NCBI GenBank assembly: GCA_032209605.1
Contig: JASFXZ010000035.1
Coordinates: 3,601,001 to 3,665,000, forward strand
Direction of reading: 5' to 3'
DNA length: 64,000 nucleotides
DNA from: Mactromeris polynyma
Taxonomy: Eukaryota; Mollusca; Bivalvia; Venerida; Mactridae
The position numbers were made by a program, and so were the translations under genes. Each line of letters begins with the position of its first letter. Position 1 is the stretch's first letter. The notes under the pieces are model-generated. The model made no database searches. It had not been told where the DNA came from and was given only the letters and a program-made list of their open reading frames with translations. Below are positions 19,440 to 32,799 of the stretch, in pieces.

Positions 19440-20150
19440 AAAGCTCAAAATCTAAAGGGTTATCTACAATAATTGTACCAAGTCAGGAATCGCAAAGCCG
19501 AAGTGTACTTGAGTTATCGCGACGACAAAGAAAGATTCATTCCTTAATGATCAGTGTGACCTGTGAACCCAATGACTCAAAAGTCACGAGGATTCATCTA
19601 CATCAGACATACAATCCTCCAACAAAGTCAAAACCTGGGAGGCCAACGGGTACTTGAGTTATTGCTCAGTCAAGGATTTCCGCCTATTGGTCAGTGTGAC
19701 ATTTCCTTTGACCCAGTGACCATAACATCAATAGGACCCATCTACAAACTGCAGGAAGTCGTCTTTCTAAGTTATAACGCAAGAAATCAAATCTGGGCGG
19801 AACCCAACGACAAGGATGCACAACTTCATTTGATGCTTATCAATCCTATGAATTTTGGTTGAAATCCAAACAGCAGTATTGGAGATGAACCTCGCACAAG
19901 CTTTAAGTGGTCGAACGGACGGACGGAGACCAAAATTTATGGTTTGTGAACATTTTCCTTCTTTAAAAAAATGCCTTATAAGCAGGTGTTATTATGAGCT
20001 TTTCATATAGAAAACAGAACAAAAAGCCCTAAGCCTAATGTCAGTAAGCTCATAAACCCTAAATGTTTACCCCGACGGACATACAGACAGACGCCGAAGA
20101 TAACAAGAGCGCATACCATCGCAAAATACGACCGTAATAAAAAAATTGTC
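19440..20150. repeat. Invertebrate-type repetitive block, unit 2
   Basis: Shorter counterpart of 1730-2680. The stretch containing 'gggccataactcagtg' is deleted, and the GACG simple repeat is reduced to two units near 19,915. The ORF at 19,563-19,862 is not conserved in frame with unit 1 beyond the repeat itself. Confidence 0.55.
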
Positions 20151-20309
20151 ACTAGAGTTTAAAATAAAGCAGTTTAAAATAACTCATCTTCCATGACTCC
20201 ACCTTAAGTGACCTAGGTTTGAACCTGACTTTATCCATTTGCATAGAATCAGCCTATGTAACTCTGGGGAAAATATTCCTCCAACAACTGTTTTCGAAAT
20301 GTATGGTCT

Positions 20310-20870
20310 CTGTCTTGTGAAGATTGGACAAAGAATTTTGAAGTTATAAATAAGATAATACCAATTTTAGGTAATTTCTCTAATTGAAGGGCAATAACTC
20401 TAGAGTGACCAGTGCGATATGGCTGGTTATCTAACTTGTCCATGATATTATGCGAATACACATTCTCAGCAAGTCTGGTGAAGATTGGACATAGAATACT
20501 TAAGTTATTGATCGGACAAGATAAATTTTAGGTAATTTCTCTAATTAAGGGACAATAACTCAGGAGTGACAAATGCGATATAGCTGATTATCGAACTTGT
20601 TCAAAATATTATGCCGAGATACATTATGACCAAGTCTGGTGAAGATTGGACAAATCATTCTAAACTTATTGATCGGTAAAGACAAATTTTAGGTAAATTT
20701 TCTACTTAAAGGGCAATAACTCTGGAGTGACAAGTGCGATATGGCTGGTTATTGAACTTGTCCAAGATAATATGCCGATACACATAATGACCAAGTCTGG
20801 TAAATATTGGACAAAAAATACTTAAGTTGGGACAACATGCTGGACGCCACCCGCACGCCGCATGTGAAAC
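20310..20870. repeat. ~160-bp tandem repeat, unit 2 copy
   Basis: Gaagattggaca phrases recur about every 160 bp, matching the array at 2870-3460 unit for unit. Confidence 0.7.
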
Positions 20871-20952
20871 TATTATACGTCCCTTTTTTCGAACGGGCAT
20901 ATAAAAACAGTATGTCTCCCTAGAAGAGAGTGGGAGACATAGTTAGGTACGT

Positions 20953-22640
20953 GATTTATCCCAATGACTAAGATTTGCACTTATTTGTCAATTTGACATT
21001 GAGCTTTGACTCAGTGACCACCAAAATCGATCCAAGACCCGCGGGCAACCATGAGATCAAAGGGTACCTAAGTTATCGCACAGAAAATGAATTACATCAA
21101 ATGGTCAGTATGACATTTAAATCAGTGACCACAAATTGATACTGTTCATCAGTAACCCAAATACAATCATCCCACAAAGTTTGGACAACAACTACGTAGG
21201 GTTCATCTGTAACCCAAATACAATCATCCCACAAAGTTTGGACAACGAAGGCAGAGGGTACTGGAGTTATCTCGTGGACAAGGACTTCCAGGCTACTAGA
21301 GTTATTGCATTGAAATGACTGAAATTGGTAAATCAATCTAACAAGACCCTCATTTCTTCTGTATTCAGTATGAAACCGAGAAATATGACACAATTGCCAA
21401 TATATTTCACCAACAGGAGCTGCAATGCTAATGAGGAATATAACAAAAAGGAATACATTATTAGATAAATCAATCTTTATTTAGACTTAGGCTAAGAGTA
21501 CATCGTCACAAAATACAATTTTAAAACTTATACAACATACTGAGGTGATGTTTACATCCTATACGGTACAAATGATTCTGTTCAATAATTGTGACAGACT
21601 GTTAATCAAATGCACACACATAAAAACTTAACATTAATATAGTTTAATAAACATCACCAACATAAAACAGTTGTATTATACAAATTGAACCAGAAATTAA
21701 AATCTATTCTATGATAATACATAAGTTAGTTTCACAAATGATTTATCCCAATGACTAAGATTTGCACTTATTTGTCAATTTGACATTGAGCTTTGACTCA
21801 GTGACCACCAAAATCGATCCAAGACCCGCGTGCAACCATGAGATCAAAGGGTACTAAGTTATCGCATAGAAAATGAATTACATCAAATGGTCGGTATGAC
21901 ATTTAAATCAGTGACCACAAATTGATAGTGTTCATCAGTAACCCAAATACAATCATCCCACAACGTTTGGACAACAACTATGTAGGGTTCATCTGTAACC
22001 CAAATACAATCATCCCACAAAGTTTGGACAACGAAGGCAGAGGGTACTGGAGTTATCTCGTGGACAAGGACTTCCACCATATATGGTCACTTTGATTTTC
22101 ACATTTGACCCGTGACCATAAAAAATACATTTCATCTATAATAGAAATCACCCTACCAAGCTAATACTTGAAATGCCAAAGGCTACTAGAGTTATTGCAT
22201 TGAAATGACCGTCCGGCTGAAATTGGTAAATCAATCTAACAAGACCCTCATTTTATTCTGAGTTCAGTATGAAACCGAGAAATATGACACAATTGCCAAT
22301 ATATTTTACCAACAGAAGCTGCAATGCTAATGAGGAATATAACAAAAGGAATACAATATTAGAGAAATCAATCTTTATTTAGACTTAGGCTAAGAGTTCA
22401 TCGTCACAAAATACAATTTATACAACTTATACAACATACTGATGTGATGTTTACATCCTATACAGTACACATGATTCTGTTTAATAATTGTGACAGACTG
22501 TTAATCAAATGCACACACATAAAAACTTAACATTAATATAGTTTAATAAACATCACCAACATAAAACAGTAGTATTATACAAATTGAATCAGAAATTAAA
22601 ATCTATTCTATGACAATAATACATAAGTTAGTTTCACAAA
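20953..22640. repeat. Local tandem duplication inside unit 2
   Basis: 'gatttatcccaatgacta' starts at 20,953 and again at 21,740. The first copy (787 bp) lacks ~115 bp between 'aggacttcca' and 'ggctactagag' that the second copy (901 bp) and unit 1 (3,511-4,402) keep. The second copy is closer to unit 1. The duplication therefore arose in unit 2 after, or at, the segmental duplication. Confidence 0.85.
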
Positions 22641-22992
22641 TATCATTCATCATTCCATTAAAAAACATTTCTGATTGCATTTATATTGCAGGTATGTTGC
22701 TGTTATTATCATAGAATATTAAAACAAACTACAGTATGTATGAGCCTAAACTACCAATGTTACAATTAGAAATCATGTTGAAAGTAAATTTCCCTTCAAC
22801 CAACAGTTAAATTCAATAATGTATAAATGTATAGTGAATGTAAAGATTCTATTTATAGCTTAACTGCAGAAACAGCTGATGTTCATCAATACATTACGTT
22901 GAACTCCTATATGCATGTAAAGTATGGTGTGGGTAATTCGGTCTCTGGTGAGCAAAGACTGGATGCAACAAAAAGTAGTTCCTACAATTTTC

Positions 22993-22998
22993 TTTATT
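22993..22998 (-). terminator. Candidate poly(A) signal for NLR gene 2
   Basis: Minus-strand AATAAA in the same context as the gene 1 candidate. A nearer alternative lies at about 23,525, so gene 2 may end earlier. Confidence 0.3.
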
Positions 22999-23750
22999 TT
23001 TAATCCAAAATATGCCAGTGAAAAAGATTATTTAACAGCTCATATTCAAATTAACAGGACAATAAATTTAATGAAATTAAGCACCATACTTTGTGCAAAA
23101 CAAACAATGGATTTGTAGTTTGTTAGTGCGTATAAATGATATTATAGATAAATGGTTAATATAATATTGTGACCGAGTAATAATGTGTACAACAAATATG
23201 GATTTATTTCATACATAAATCTTTAAAAACAACTGGCAACCGTATGTTTTGCATGAAATTTTGCCAGCCGCACCAATTTTCACAAGAAATATCTTTTCAT
23301 ATAACCAAAGAAAAGAATTCTACCCAAAACACATGTTGTAATCACTCCAAAACAATTGGCACATTTTGAAATCACTTCAACAAAAATCAATAAAATGAAA
23401 AAAATCTTTTTTTCGGAATTTTCAAATTAAAACGTGAATCACTGTGTTGGAAATGATTTAACTAAGAAAATCAATGGTCTAATGCTATAACAAACAAAAT
23501 TCATCAATAAATTGCAAAAAACTACTTTATTTTGGAATTTGAAATTGAAACACAAATCATCTTGTAGGAAATGATCTAATTAAGAGAATACATGGTCACA
23601 TGACATATTTCCGTTTAGTACATTGTAATGAAAAAGTTACGCCCATTTTAGTCCACGCATCATCCGCGCATTTCGTTGACGTTTTCATCAAAATATGCTT
23701 GTAAAATTGAATATTTACATGAAATGTTTTATAGAAACAAAAGCAAACAT

Positions 23751-26365
23751 TTACTGACAACTTCTTGTTTCAAAGTCTAACCATCTATCATCTTTATATG
23801 TGATGTTTACTGTAGGTACTGATGAAAGATACTCAGACATATTATCCACCGACTCCTTCACTGACAGTTCTCTGTGAGTTTCTCCATCAATTGATGTAAT
23901 CTTACATACAAATAACTCAACTTGTATCACATATTTGTTGTTTACAAAACTTTTAATGAAAGAATGAAAACATTGACGACTCATTGTAACACCAAGCAGC
24001 TCTATCTTCACGTGTGTTACATCAGGATGTAGTAGTAATAAAACATCATCAGGTAACTTCATATGCTCCAGTCTTAGTGACTTGATATATGGAAGAGTGT
24101 TCACTGTATGTGTCAATGTTTTCATTGTATTGGAATCTAACATGTACTCAGGAGATCCAGTGATCTCCAGATGTTCAAGTTGTGAACCCTTAATACAGTT
24201 AAATACATCAATATAACAACTAACAATCATCTCATATAATGGATGCAATGTGATGGACTTAAAACTAGAATTGTTTACACCATCACATAAAATATCAACA
24301 TCCCGCAGAAGTAAAGAAGTGAGTTTTGAATGATGTCGAAGATTTAGAGTCAATGGACTGACACAATCATCATATGATTCACTATCATCATCTGAGTCAC
24401 AATCATCATCTGAGTCACTATCATCATATGGGTTATAAGACACATCGGACAATTGTATATTTTCAATGAGAACATTGTCAGACAGAAATTTCCCCAGATC
24501 ATGTAAACTGTTACATTGCATTTCAATACCAGACAAAGACAATGATGTCAGATGTTGGAGACTTCTCACAGGTAATTCTGGTATCAATGTATAACCTTCA
24601 ATACAAACAGTGTGCAGTGTGGATTGATTCTGTAACATGCACTCCGTGAACTTTACATAATCAACAGACAACACATTACCAACACCTAAACATTGTAGGT
24701 TTTGGATCTGATCAAACTCATCATAATATTTACCTTCAACAGAATGTATTGATTTCACACTTGTTGTATTTATTAATAACAGTATTTGCAGAATTTCCTC
24801 AGAAAATTCATCAAAACGAAAGTCGTCAAGTTTTAGTACAATATTTGCTTCATTAGATCTACTGGCTTCCTTGTAACATTTGACTATAATATCCTGTAAC
24901 GACTTGGTGGAAGATTCATGGCGAAATAGATCATTTATCCTGCATAAAGCTAAATCACTAGATATTGAAGAGTACATATTTTCAAACACACTTCTAATAC
25001 AGTCATGAGAAAGTCCTGCAAGCAACGGGAAGAAGTTTTCAAATTTTAGAACATCACTGAGGGATTTCCAACTTTTAGTAACATCAGAGAATAAATTATT
25101 TGTGTCAAATGTTGATATAAACAAAGCTGCCAAAAATTCCATGTAACTCTCATGAATGAAGCTTATCTTAAGTCTCTCAACAGAAAAAACACCAAAAACT
25201 TCATTTTTTGATAAAATACCAATTTTACACAAGACTTCAGTTTCTTCCATGGAAATACAATATGGTTTAGCTTGTAACTGCTGTCTTGTAAATACAAGAC
25301 TAGGTACATTTTCATCTTGTTTAAACAATGATCTAAATGACAGATGACATACATTATACAGTAAGGAGACATGTTTGTTCAAATACTCCAGTCCCGAGAG
25401 ACAATCTGGAAGCTGCAATGTACGAGCTGTAGATGTAGGTGAAGGGAACTCAACTTCTTTCTGTTCAGCTCTCTTAAGCAGCATTTCTAAAATATTAGCA
25501 TAAATAAGTGTTCTCGGCATATCAGTCAGTGTCATCTTTTCATACCAAAACACAACCAAATGCGAGGCAATCATCGGAATGCATAACTGATCATTTAGTC
25601 CACAATTTCTTACTTCACGCGTAAAATCATCAGCTTTCCCGTTACCAGAAATTTCCTTATTCATATAACTTATGACATGTTCAACATATGACTTTGCTGA
25701 TTCCCCATGGATACCCGTCAGTTCAATTTTATTATCAATATCTCTTGTATGTGACAGTCGCACTTGTTCTATTCTATACGGCCTACACGTAGTTACATAT
25801 ACACAGTTCTCTACATATATACTTTCCGGTAGTTTGTATACCTTTTTACTGTCTTTCTTTGGGGTCCACTCATCCAAGCCGTCCATGAGTGTAAGACAAT
25901 GTTTTTTTCTTAGAATATCTTGAATTATGAGAGGGTCATAGTGCTTTAAATATTGTTCTTTAATCATATCTATTACATCATAATGTTCAGTATCATGTAG
26001 ACTTATGTAAAACACAAAGTCAAACTTAGACATATAGTCAACATCTGTCTGTAATTCTTTCTGTTCCTCATCTAACTTATCTCCACTTTTCCCAACGCTC
26101 CACAGTAAACACATAAATGTACAAAACGAGGTTTTACCCATCCCGGCATCACCAGTAATATATATTTGATTGCATGCCTTACAGTCCTTACAAAATATGT
26201 CTTCATAGCAAGTTATTTGTTTTATTTGCTTTGTTCCTTCTAAACTATACATTGTTGGATGTTTGTATATGTTCAGGATATTGTCATCTTTATTTTCAAA
26301 CAAAGGTGACACTGGTAGGGTCTTGCAACGGCGCTTATAGAATTCTATCAGATCATTTTGAATAT
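23751..26365 (-). CDS. Gene 2 last exon: NACHT and LRR-like C-terminus with acidic insert
   Basis: The terminal exon starts after cttttctcttttcag with AT completing an Asp codon. The NACHT motifs GDAGMGKTSF, LTLMDGLDEW and YVTTCRPYR are intact. After EMQC it has SLHDLGKFLSDNVLIE, absent from gene 1. An acidic run follows (YDDSDSDDDCDSDDDSESY, about 24,368-24,430), encoded by an imperfect tca/gag-rich short repeat. Leucine-rich segments continue to the end (LTSLLLRDVDI). The acidic insert is probably a surface loop between LRR-like repeats. Confidence 0.9.
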
Positions 26366-29300
26366 CTGAAAAGAGAAAAGTACAAAATTAAACAATACTA
26401 ACAGTAGAGGTTTATTTATCAAAGTATGTACATGAACTTAAGTAGAATGAACAATATCAAAAATTCTATCAAAAATTCCAATATGCAGTACTGCTACCAA
26501 AGAATAATTTACTCTACTGGTGCCCTTGACCTTTGAGCTGCAGACACGGGTCTTGCATGACATACACCATCTCAACACGTTCATTTTGCTCATCAAGCAT
26601 TACTGCATACATGGACAAATTGCCCTCATGTTATTTCCACGTTATGTGCAGACACCATCAATTCCACGAAATCTAGACCATGCCAATATAAAAGACCTAC
26701 AAAACTCAATACTGCCATCCTATTCTTAATTTTAGCTAATTCTCGCTATTATTCCACATTACTTTAACACACTGCTTATATAGTCATGTACAGTATACAT
26801 GTCCATTGTAATGAAATAGTTTCACACTATATCTTAAATATTCGGTTGTTTACACTAGACAAATTAAGTTATCAATTGTTACAAGCATATCTGCAGTACG
26901 TATGGTAATTGTTGATAGCCTTTGGTGTAGATTATGTATCCAAAACAATATTCAACTAAAGTAAGTCAACCATTTAAGGGTTATACTCTGTACGACTAAA
27001 TACAAAAGAAATTTCCTGGTTAACATATCGAAAATTAAAAGATCATGAATTATCAAAAATATATATAACACAATAAAATGGCACCAAGATGTGCTGTACA
27101 ATAGCACAAAAAGACATTTATTCTCCCAACAGTAGATTTAAATGTTTTCAAGTGTAAACCACTTACTATTATAATCAAATGTCAATTTTGTAAATATTAA
27201 TGTCTGATATCACATTTATTTCAGTGAATATTAAAAAGACAACTTTCTCAATGGTTAGCAAACATTAATTATCATCTGTGGGTCCCGAGTATAAATTTGA
27301 AAATGATAAAATAACGGTTTACCTGTAAACTCAACCTCACGTTGGCGCTTCATTTCTTCTTGTGTCCGTTCGACAACTTCCAATTTTCTCTGTACTTCAA
27401 CAACATCCTGTTGTACATTAGTAACATCCTGTTGTACATTAGTGACATCCTGTTTTACATTAGTGACATCCTGTTGTACATTAGTGACATCCTGTTTAAC
27501 ATTAGTGACATCCTGTTTTACATTAGTGACATCATGTTTTACATTAGTGACTTCCCTCTTGACTTCCTCAAGTTCTTGCTTAAGCAGTCGATCGCTTTCA
27601 TGCCACGCTTTTATTGTCTGATTGAGTTCTTCCTTCAACTGTTCATCAATATCCATACTTTCTGCATAATCGATGAATGATTGTAACTGTACAATTCCAC
27701 CCACACCAATTGGATTGAGACGAAGGAGAATCTGTAATTGATACAAGTAGATGGAGACTTCTTATACACATGAAAGAAAATAAATTCATAAATGTTCTGC
27801 AGAATAAAATGCCACTGTGTTTAAATTCATTTCCACAATAAATTTAAAGTTTAACATAATAGTATAGTTATTTTCACATGTTCTAATTAGTATTCAACGA
27901 AAACTAACAAACGCTAAGAAATACATGCCAAAGTAATGACATAATAGAACGGCCAGCAAAGGCAAAAAACATTATAACAATAAATTATATGCAGCATAAC
28001 TTGCACCATAAACAACAATGTAAGCACATAATTGGACATGTGCCGGAGTAACCACTATACTTATGATATAAAGATATCGGGAAAGTGACCCATGCTCTGG
28101 CTGCCATGTTTTCTGACGAATGCAAATAAGTTAAACAATCTTAGTAGAGGGTTACCACTGGAAAATTTGCGTGAAATTTTATTGGGTCAGATCTTTTGAC
28201 AAAAAGATTTTTTAAGTTCTTACTTTCTGTTGCCATGGTAAACAGAGTTGTTCTACATAGAAAGGAAGAATATTGATTGTGGATGGACCGGCAAACAGAC
28301 AGGCAGTGATCACAAAGCACGTCATGAGCTTTTGAACAGGTCAACTAAAAAACGACATAAACTAAAGACGTGACGTTACAATTGCCACACAGTGATGGTT
28401 ACTACTATTGTGCACAAAAGGTTAATTTTCCCCAATAAACACTGTACTTGCAATTTACGATTGATTCTATAAATAAATTATCACCTTCAGTTTTAAAATT
28501 CAATATATTAAACTTATTTTCAGAAAAAACATAGAAACCCACCAATGGAAGAAAACTAGTGAAGGTCATAAATTATGACCATTCGTGTAAAATATATCTT
28601 ATATTGACCAAACAATAAATTATTCCGTAAACACTCAGTATAACAGGGATGGGGCAATATCATAGCAATGTTATTACAAACCAATTGTTCTGGGAATTAT
28701 CAACTACAATTACACCTATAAATTATAGATGTACTAGTGACTGAATTAACACAACTTGAACTACATGGCGCTCGATTATAAGTAACATTTCAATGACATT
28801 AATTATCACACAAACAAAGTAAAATACATCTGGTTACATTTACACATAAATCACAGAATGTAGATTATAAGCAGCTCTACATTCTACACTTGAATAATCA
28901 AGCATAACTTTCAATTATATGTATATAAGTCACCTTTATCTTTATTAGCACTTGTTTTCAACAAGATCATACCGCTAACTGTAGCTATTGTTTTAACCAG
29001 TTACAACTGCAGAGAAATATGATAACGCAGTCAATGCAAAATATACATCTTTTATTTCGATTGGATCATAAAATTTTGAAAATGTTATACATTATAATGT
29101 GATGACTTTAACAAAATCATTTGTGTTTTGAGCCTTTTGTCTGCATATTGGCCTATGACTTTTAAGTTACTGTTCAACAGTGACAAAATTCATTTGACTA
29201 CTTATTGCTACTCCGAGATTTCTAATCCAGTATGTAGATACTATAATGCATTTATACAAACAGACGCCATTGTGATATTGGCATGTTCAGGTTATAACAG

Positions 29301-31809
29301 AGCAGCAATAGTAATCAAAATAAAATTGATGTGTAACTGGCATCAAACATATATATGTTCAGTAATTAATTACATTCCATTACACATGATTGCAAGAATT
29401 TCAATTACGCATTGCATTTAATTACTTTTAAACATGATTATTGGCATATAATGAAAATCACTAATTTAATTACCCCATCCCTGCAATTTCATGAATATTA
29501 TTCTAGTTATACCACAAACTTACCACACTCAAGTCTTTCCATTTAGAATTAAAGTCGGCCTCAGGTAAAATCAGCTTATCGCTATGCATTAGCTGAAATA
29601 CACAGATAAATTCCAGTTGTCACACTTATTCTAATACACCATTCCAAAACTATGATAAAGGTCAGTATAATACAAGTATAAGAAACCATCATTATATATC
29701 AAGATCTGAATTCTATTGAATCTGTTTCATATGTCTGTAGTTTGTAGAGCTACTCATTAGAGATGGAGCCAACTTCCAACATCGAAACCAAATAGGAGAG
29801 ACATAATTATCATAATCAAAGTACAGATTGCATTATCTAGCATTGCAGCAATTAGATACTTGATTGTTATTTACTGTACTGTTGAGAAAAAGTGAGATTT
29901 CCTATCAATACTTTACCTGCTTTTGTACACACACTTTTTTGTGAATGGAGTATGATACAAAACAGATAAAAATACTGGAGTATGTAATTAATTATTGGGC
30001 TTTGCCTCCCCCTGTTCAACTAGATTAGAAACACGAATGTGTTCATGCGCTCTATCTATTTCTAACATTCATAATGGTATTAAGCTGTTAATTGCTTTAT
30101 TTCCCTGTGAAGATTGACCATAAACTGAAACAACACATTTTCCTATCTTTACATCTTATAACACAAGACTGACTGAATTTGTATATAATTATGAATCATT
30201 TAAGTTGTTCGAGTTACCCATTTTGAATAATATTTATTGCATAAAACCTGTACTCACAAATAAACCATTAACCACATACCTGATTTCTGCATTTCCTTAA
30301 TCTTGTGATATCTGCTTCTATTGAGGTATCAGTTGATGCTGGGGTTTCCCAGACAGGATCCTTTGGTTGACGTAGACCACATATATTCCTTAGCAGACAA
30401 GACAGTAGAGTAATATCGAAATTTGAAGAATCTGGCTGGTTATCGATGGGTGGCAGGAACTGCTTCTGATTAGCAGTTATCACCCTCAAACTTTGGATGT
30501 CTCGAATTTTAGCAGTCAAGTGTTGCACAACATTGTTACCTACCACCACATCAAAAACCTTCCTCAGAACGTCTGTACCCAGCTTAACTAACATATACTG
30601 ATATCTGAAGATGAATGTGTCTGAAATCATACATATAACTGGAATATAAATTCCTTACACTGAAAAATCCTTTTTAAAAAACATACAATGTAACTTAAAT
30701 ATTACTACATAATTTAGTAAATCTATGATAGCATATTGTAGGTTTGGTTCAGAACTATTTTATCTACATTACAAATACCGAACAGTTTTGCACCAAACGC
30801 TTGAGGATGTATTTGTATCAAGTAAATACAACCAGACACCAATTAAAGGTTTACAAGTGATGATACTGACTAATACGCATATAATACTTGCTTTCCGTTT
30901 TATACATTTGTGCCAAGTAATTTAAATAATCCACTGATAAATGACAAGATGTTTAAACCCTTGTTTGACATTTGACCTCTAAGTGTGACCTTGCCCTTTG
31001 AGCTACAGGTCAAGATCACGCTTGTTAACCCTTGGACATCTAGTTGTAAAGGTGTTGCAATCCACACGCTGCATTATCATGGTAAAAGTTGTGTCAAGTA
31101 TAATTTAAATAATCCCCTACTTGTCGATAGAATAATATTCATGACAATATGTTTTAGACCCTTTTTTATATTTGACTACTAAGTGTGACATTGCCATTTG
31201 AGCTTCAGACAGGGGTTTTGTGCTACACTGCAAGCAGGCTGGACAAAACTGGTGAAAGATAAATACACATATATCAAGCTCATTTTATTTAAACAAACGC
31301 TCAACAAACTAAATAACACAAATAAAATATATTTATTAAACTGTCCCGGATGGAAAAGAAAGCAAAAATGACAAAACAAAAACCGAATTGATTGAGTGAA
31401 ATATCTGAAAGAGAACAACTAATCTGTTGCTCTGTTTCATCCCTGCACTTGGGTGTTTTTAACTGAACACGTTTCAAACTTGACTTGCTACATTATAGTT
31501 GAGGTGTGAACCTTAACTGTCGCCTATAACGCTGTCTGAAACCTTGGATCCAAACTACAGCATTAAAAATAACAGAGCGCTCAAAATTACAGTGAAAATG
31601 ATACAAAAAGGGAATAAATTCTTACCAACTGGGCCAGGATGTTGTTCGATGCCAGCCATTATCAGTAGTAGTCTAACAAAGCTTACTGTCCCGATAAATT
31701 TGATCATCACACTGAAGTCAAAGTAAAATGGCATGTACATCACACCAGCATCATGATGGCCAACAAACGTTCCAATCCTACATCGGTAACTATCTATGCC
31801 GATGCCCAT
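23751..31809 (-). CDS. NLR gene 2: leader with altered 2A motif, HEPN, long coiled coil, NACHT, LRR-like
   Basis: Inferred coding exons: 31809-31626, 30620-30280, 29592-29524, 27731-27323 and 26365-23751. All have AG/GT borders and matching phases 1, 0, 0, 1. The total is 3,618 nt, a predicted 1,205-aa protein. Start at ATG 31,809 (context GCGAAAATGG) keeps an N-terminal extension lost in gene 1. The HEPN motif is RNQLMH (173-178), the coiled coil has seven VTNVxxD heptads, and Walker A GDAGMGKT is at 406-413. Walker B reads LTLMDGLDEW. An acidic Asp/Ser-rich insert lies in the C-terminal region. The leader ends GIEQHPGP, lacking the Asn that 2A activity needs, so this product probably keeps its leader. 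No internal stop or frameshift was found. Its promoter is not the one proposed for gene 1. Confidence 0.82.
27323..27731 (-). CDS. Gene 2 exon 4: expanded heptad coiled coil
   Basis: A 409-nt exon, phase 0 in and phase 1 out. VTNVKHD, VTNVKQD, VTNVKQD, VTNVQQD, VTNVKQD, VTNVQQD and VTNVQQD follow each other. The DNA is a 21-bp minisatellite (acattagtgacatcctgttt). It then reads VVEVQRKLEVVERTQEEM. Val at the a and d positions of each heptad gives a clean parallel coiled-coil pattern. The length gain over gene 1 is 41 residues: five heptads plus VVERTQ. Confidence 0.88.
29524..30620 (-). CDS. Gene 2 exons 2 and 3: DZIP3-like HEPN domain
   Basis: Exon 2 is 30,620-30,280 (341 nt) and exon 3 is 29,592-29,524 (69 nt), identical in length to gene 1. 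Splicing joins ...RKCRNQ to LMHSDKLILPEADFNSKW, giving RNQLMH. The R-N-x-x-x-H residues are kept although the middle residue differs from gene 1. Donors are gtatgt and gtaagt. Confidence 0.82.
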
Positions 31810-31817
31810 TTTCGCAA
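31626..31817 (-). CDS. Gene 2 exon 1b: leader with HPGP in place of NPGP
   Basis: The exon follows atttccag and ends at CCAGTTG before gtaagaat. The 61-residue reading MGIGIDSYRCRIGTFVGHH... continues through DAGVMYMPFYFDF into the same hydrophobic core as gene 1 and then GIEQHPGP. AAT (Asn) has become CAT (His). In characterised 2A peptides the N-P-G-P core is essential, so ribosome skipping should be lost. Confidence 0.7.
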
Positions 31818-32676
31818 CTGGAAATAAATGTTCTCAATATGAATATACACATTTGAGTATCGAGTTAATCTGCTATGCATGGCGAAGTTTAGAATCATAT
31901 AATTTGCAGTAATGACCATCTTTAAATAATACACATTAACACACCATTGCCTTTGCAGCTACTGGGGCTTTAGAAATAAAAAAATGAGTCAAATTGTTTT
32001 AAGCTTGAAATGTCGAAATTGACATGATTACTTTTTCAGTAAAGATTTAAAAAGTGTCTGTAATACTAAATGTGTTTGTCATCAATAATTTAGTAGTGCA
32101 TTACATACTGTTATGTTTATGATACATACTTTCTCTTCTGTTTTAAAGCCATAGAAACTGGAAACTTGGTCCATGAATAAACAATAAAATTAACTGATAA
32201 TTCCATCATCCACTATATTAATGTACCAAGACATAATTTCATTTTTGTATTCCAGTTGCATCCTTTTCCAAAAAAATCTACCATATGCCGATTTTGGTAC
32301 ATTTTGTTGTACACCGCAAAAGCTTTACTGTTCTATTTATTGAAGTTATAATTGAACTGCATATTGTACCAGGTTTACTCTTTCTATTTTTGGAACAGCA
32401 TATAGTTTACATCACGAATATTTCACATGTGTAAATCAACATAGATTGTGCAAATAATGCTTTAGTTTTACAGGGGTGTCAATAAGAGCCGAGAGTCCTA
32501 TAAATTACGCAGTAACTTATTGGTAATCACCAAGATGTCTTTTTGTTTTATGAATAATCATAATTAAGGGGCGTACCCCATACACCGGCCTACTTTTGGC
32601 GATTTCCTGCTACTTCTAACATTAGTGACACCCTTGTATTTACATCGGGACAGTTGTATTGCAGAATGTTTGTTCC
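31818..32676. other. Upstream of gene 2 exon 1b, no gene seen
   Basis: Homologous to the 3' part of gene 1 intron 1. No first exon for gene 2 is identifiable here or to about 33.4 kb. Confidence 0.45.
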
Positions 32677-32790
32677 GAGTTTACAGCAAACATTGGTCAG
32701 GGAGGCATTGGCCGAGGGGTATAGCGTCTTTCTCATGATCGTGGAGGTGGTGAATTCGAGCCCCGCGTTGAGTGTGATTTGATCACAAAC
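32677..32790 (+). repeat. Single minisatellite unit plus tRNA-Met-like head
   Basis: cgagtttacagcaaacattg followed by gtcagggaggcattggc is one 37-39 bp unit bounded by two cgag copies. The tRNA-like A box TGGCCGAGGGG overlaps its end. This corresponds to the ~70-unit array of unit 1 and looks like the unexpanded state. Confidence 0.7.
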
Positions 32791-32799
32791 TTCACAATC

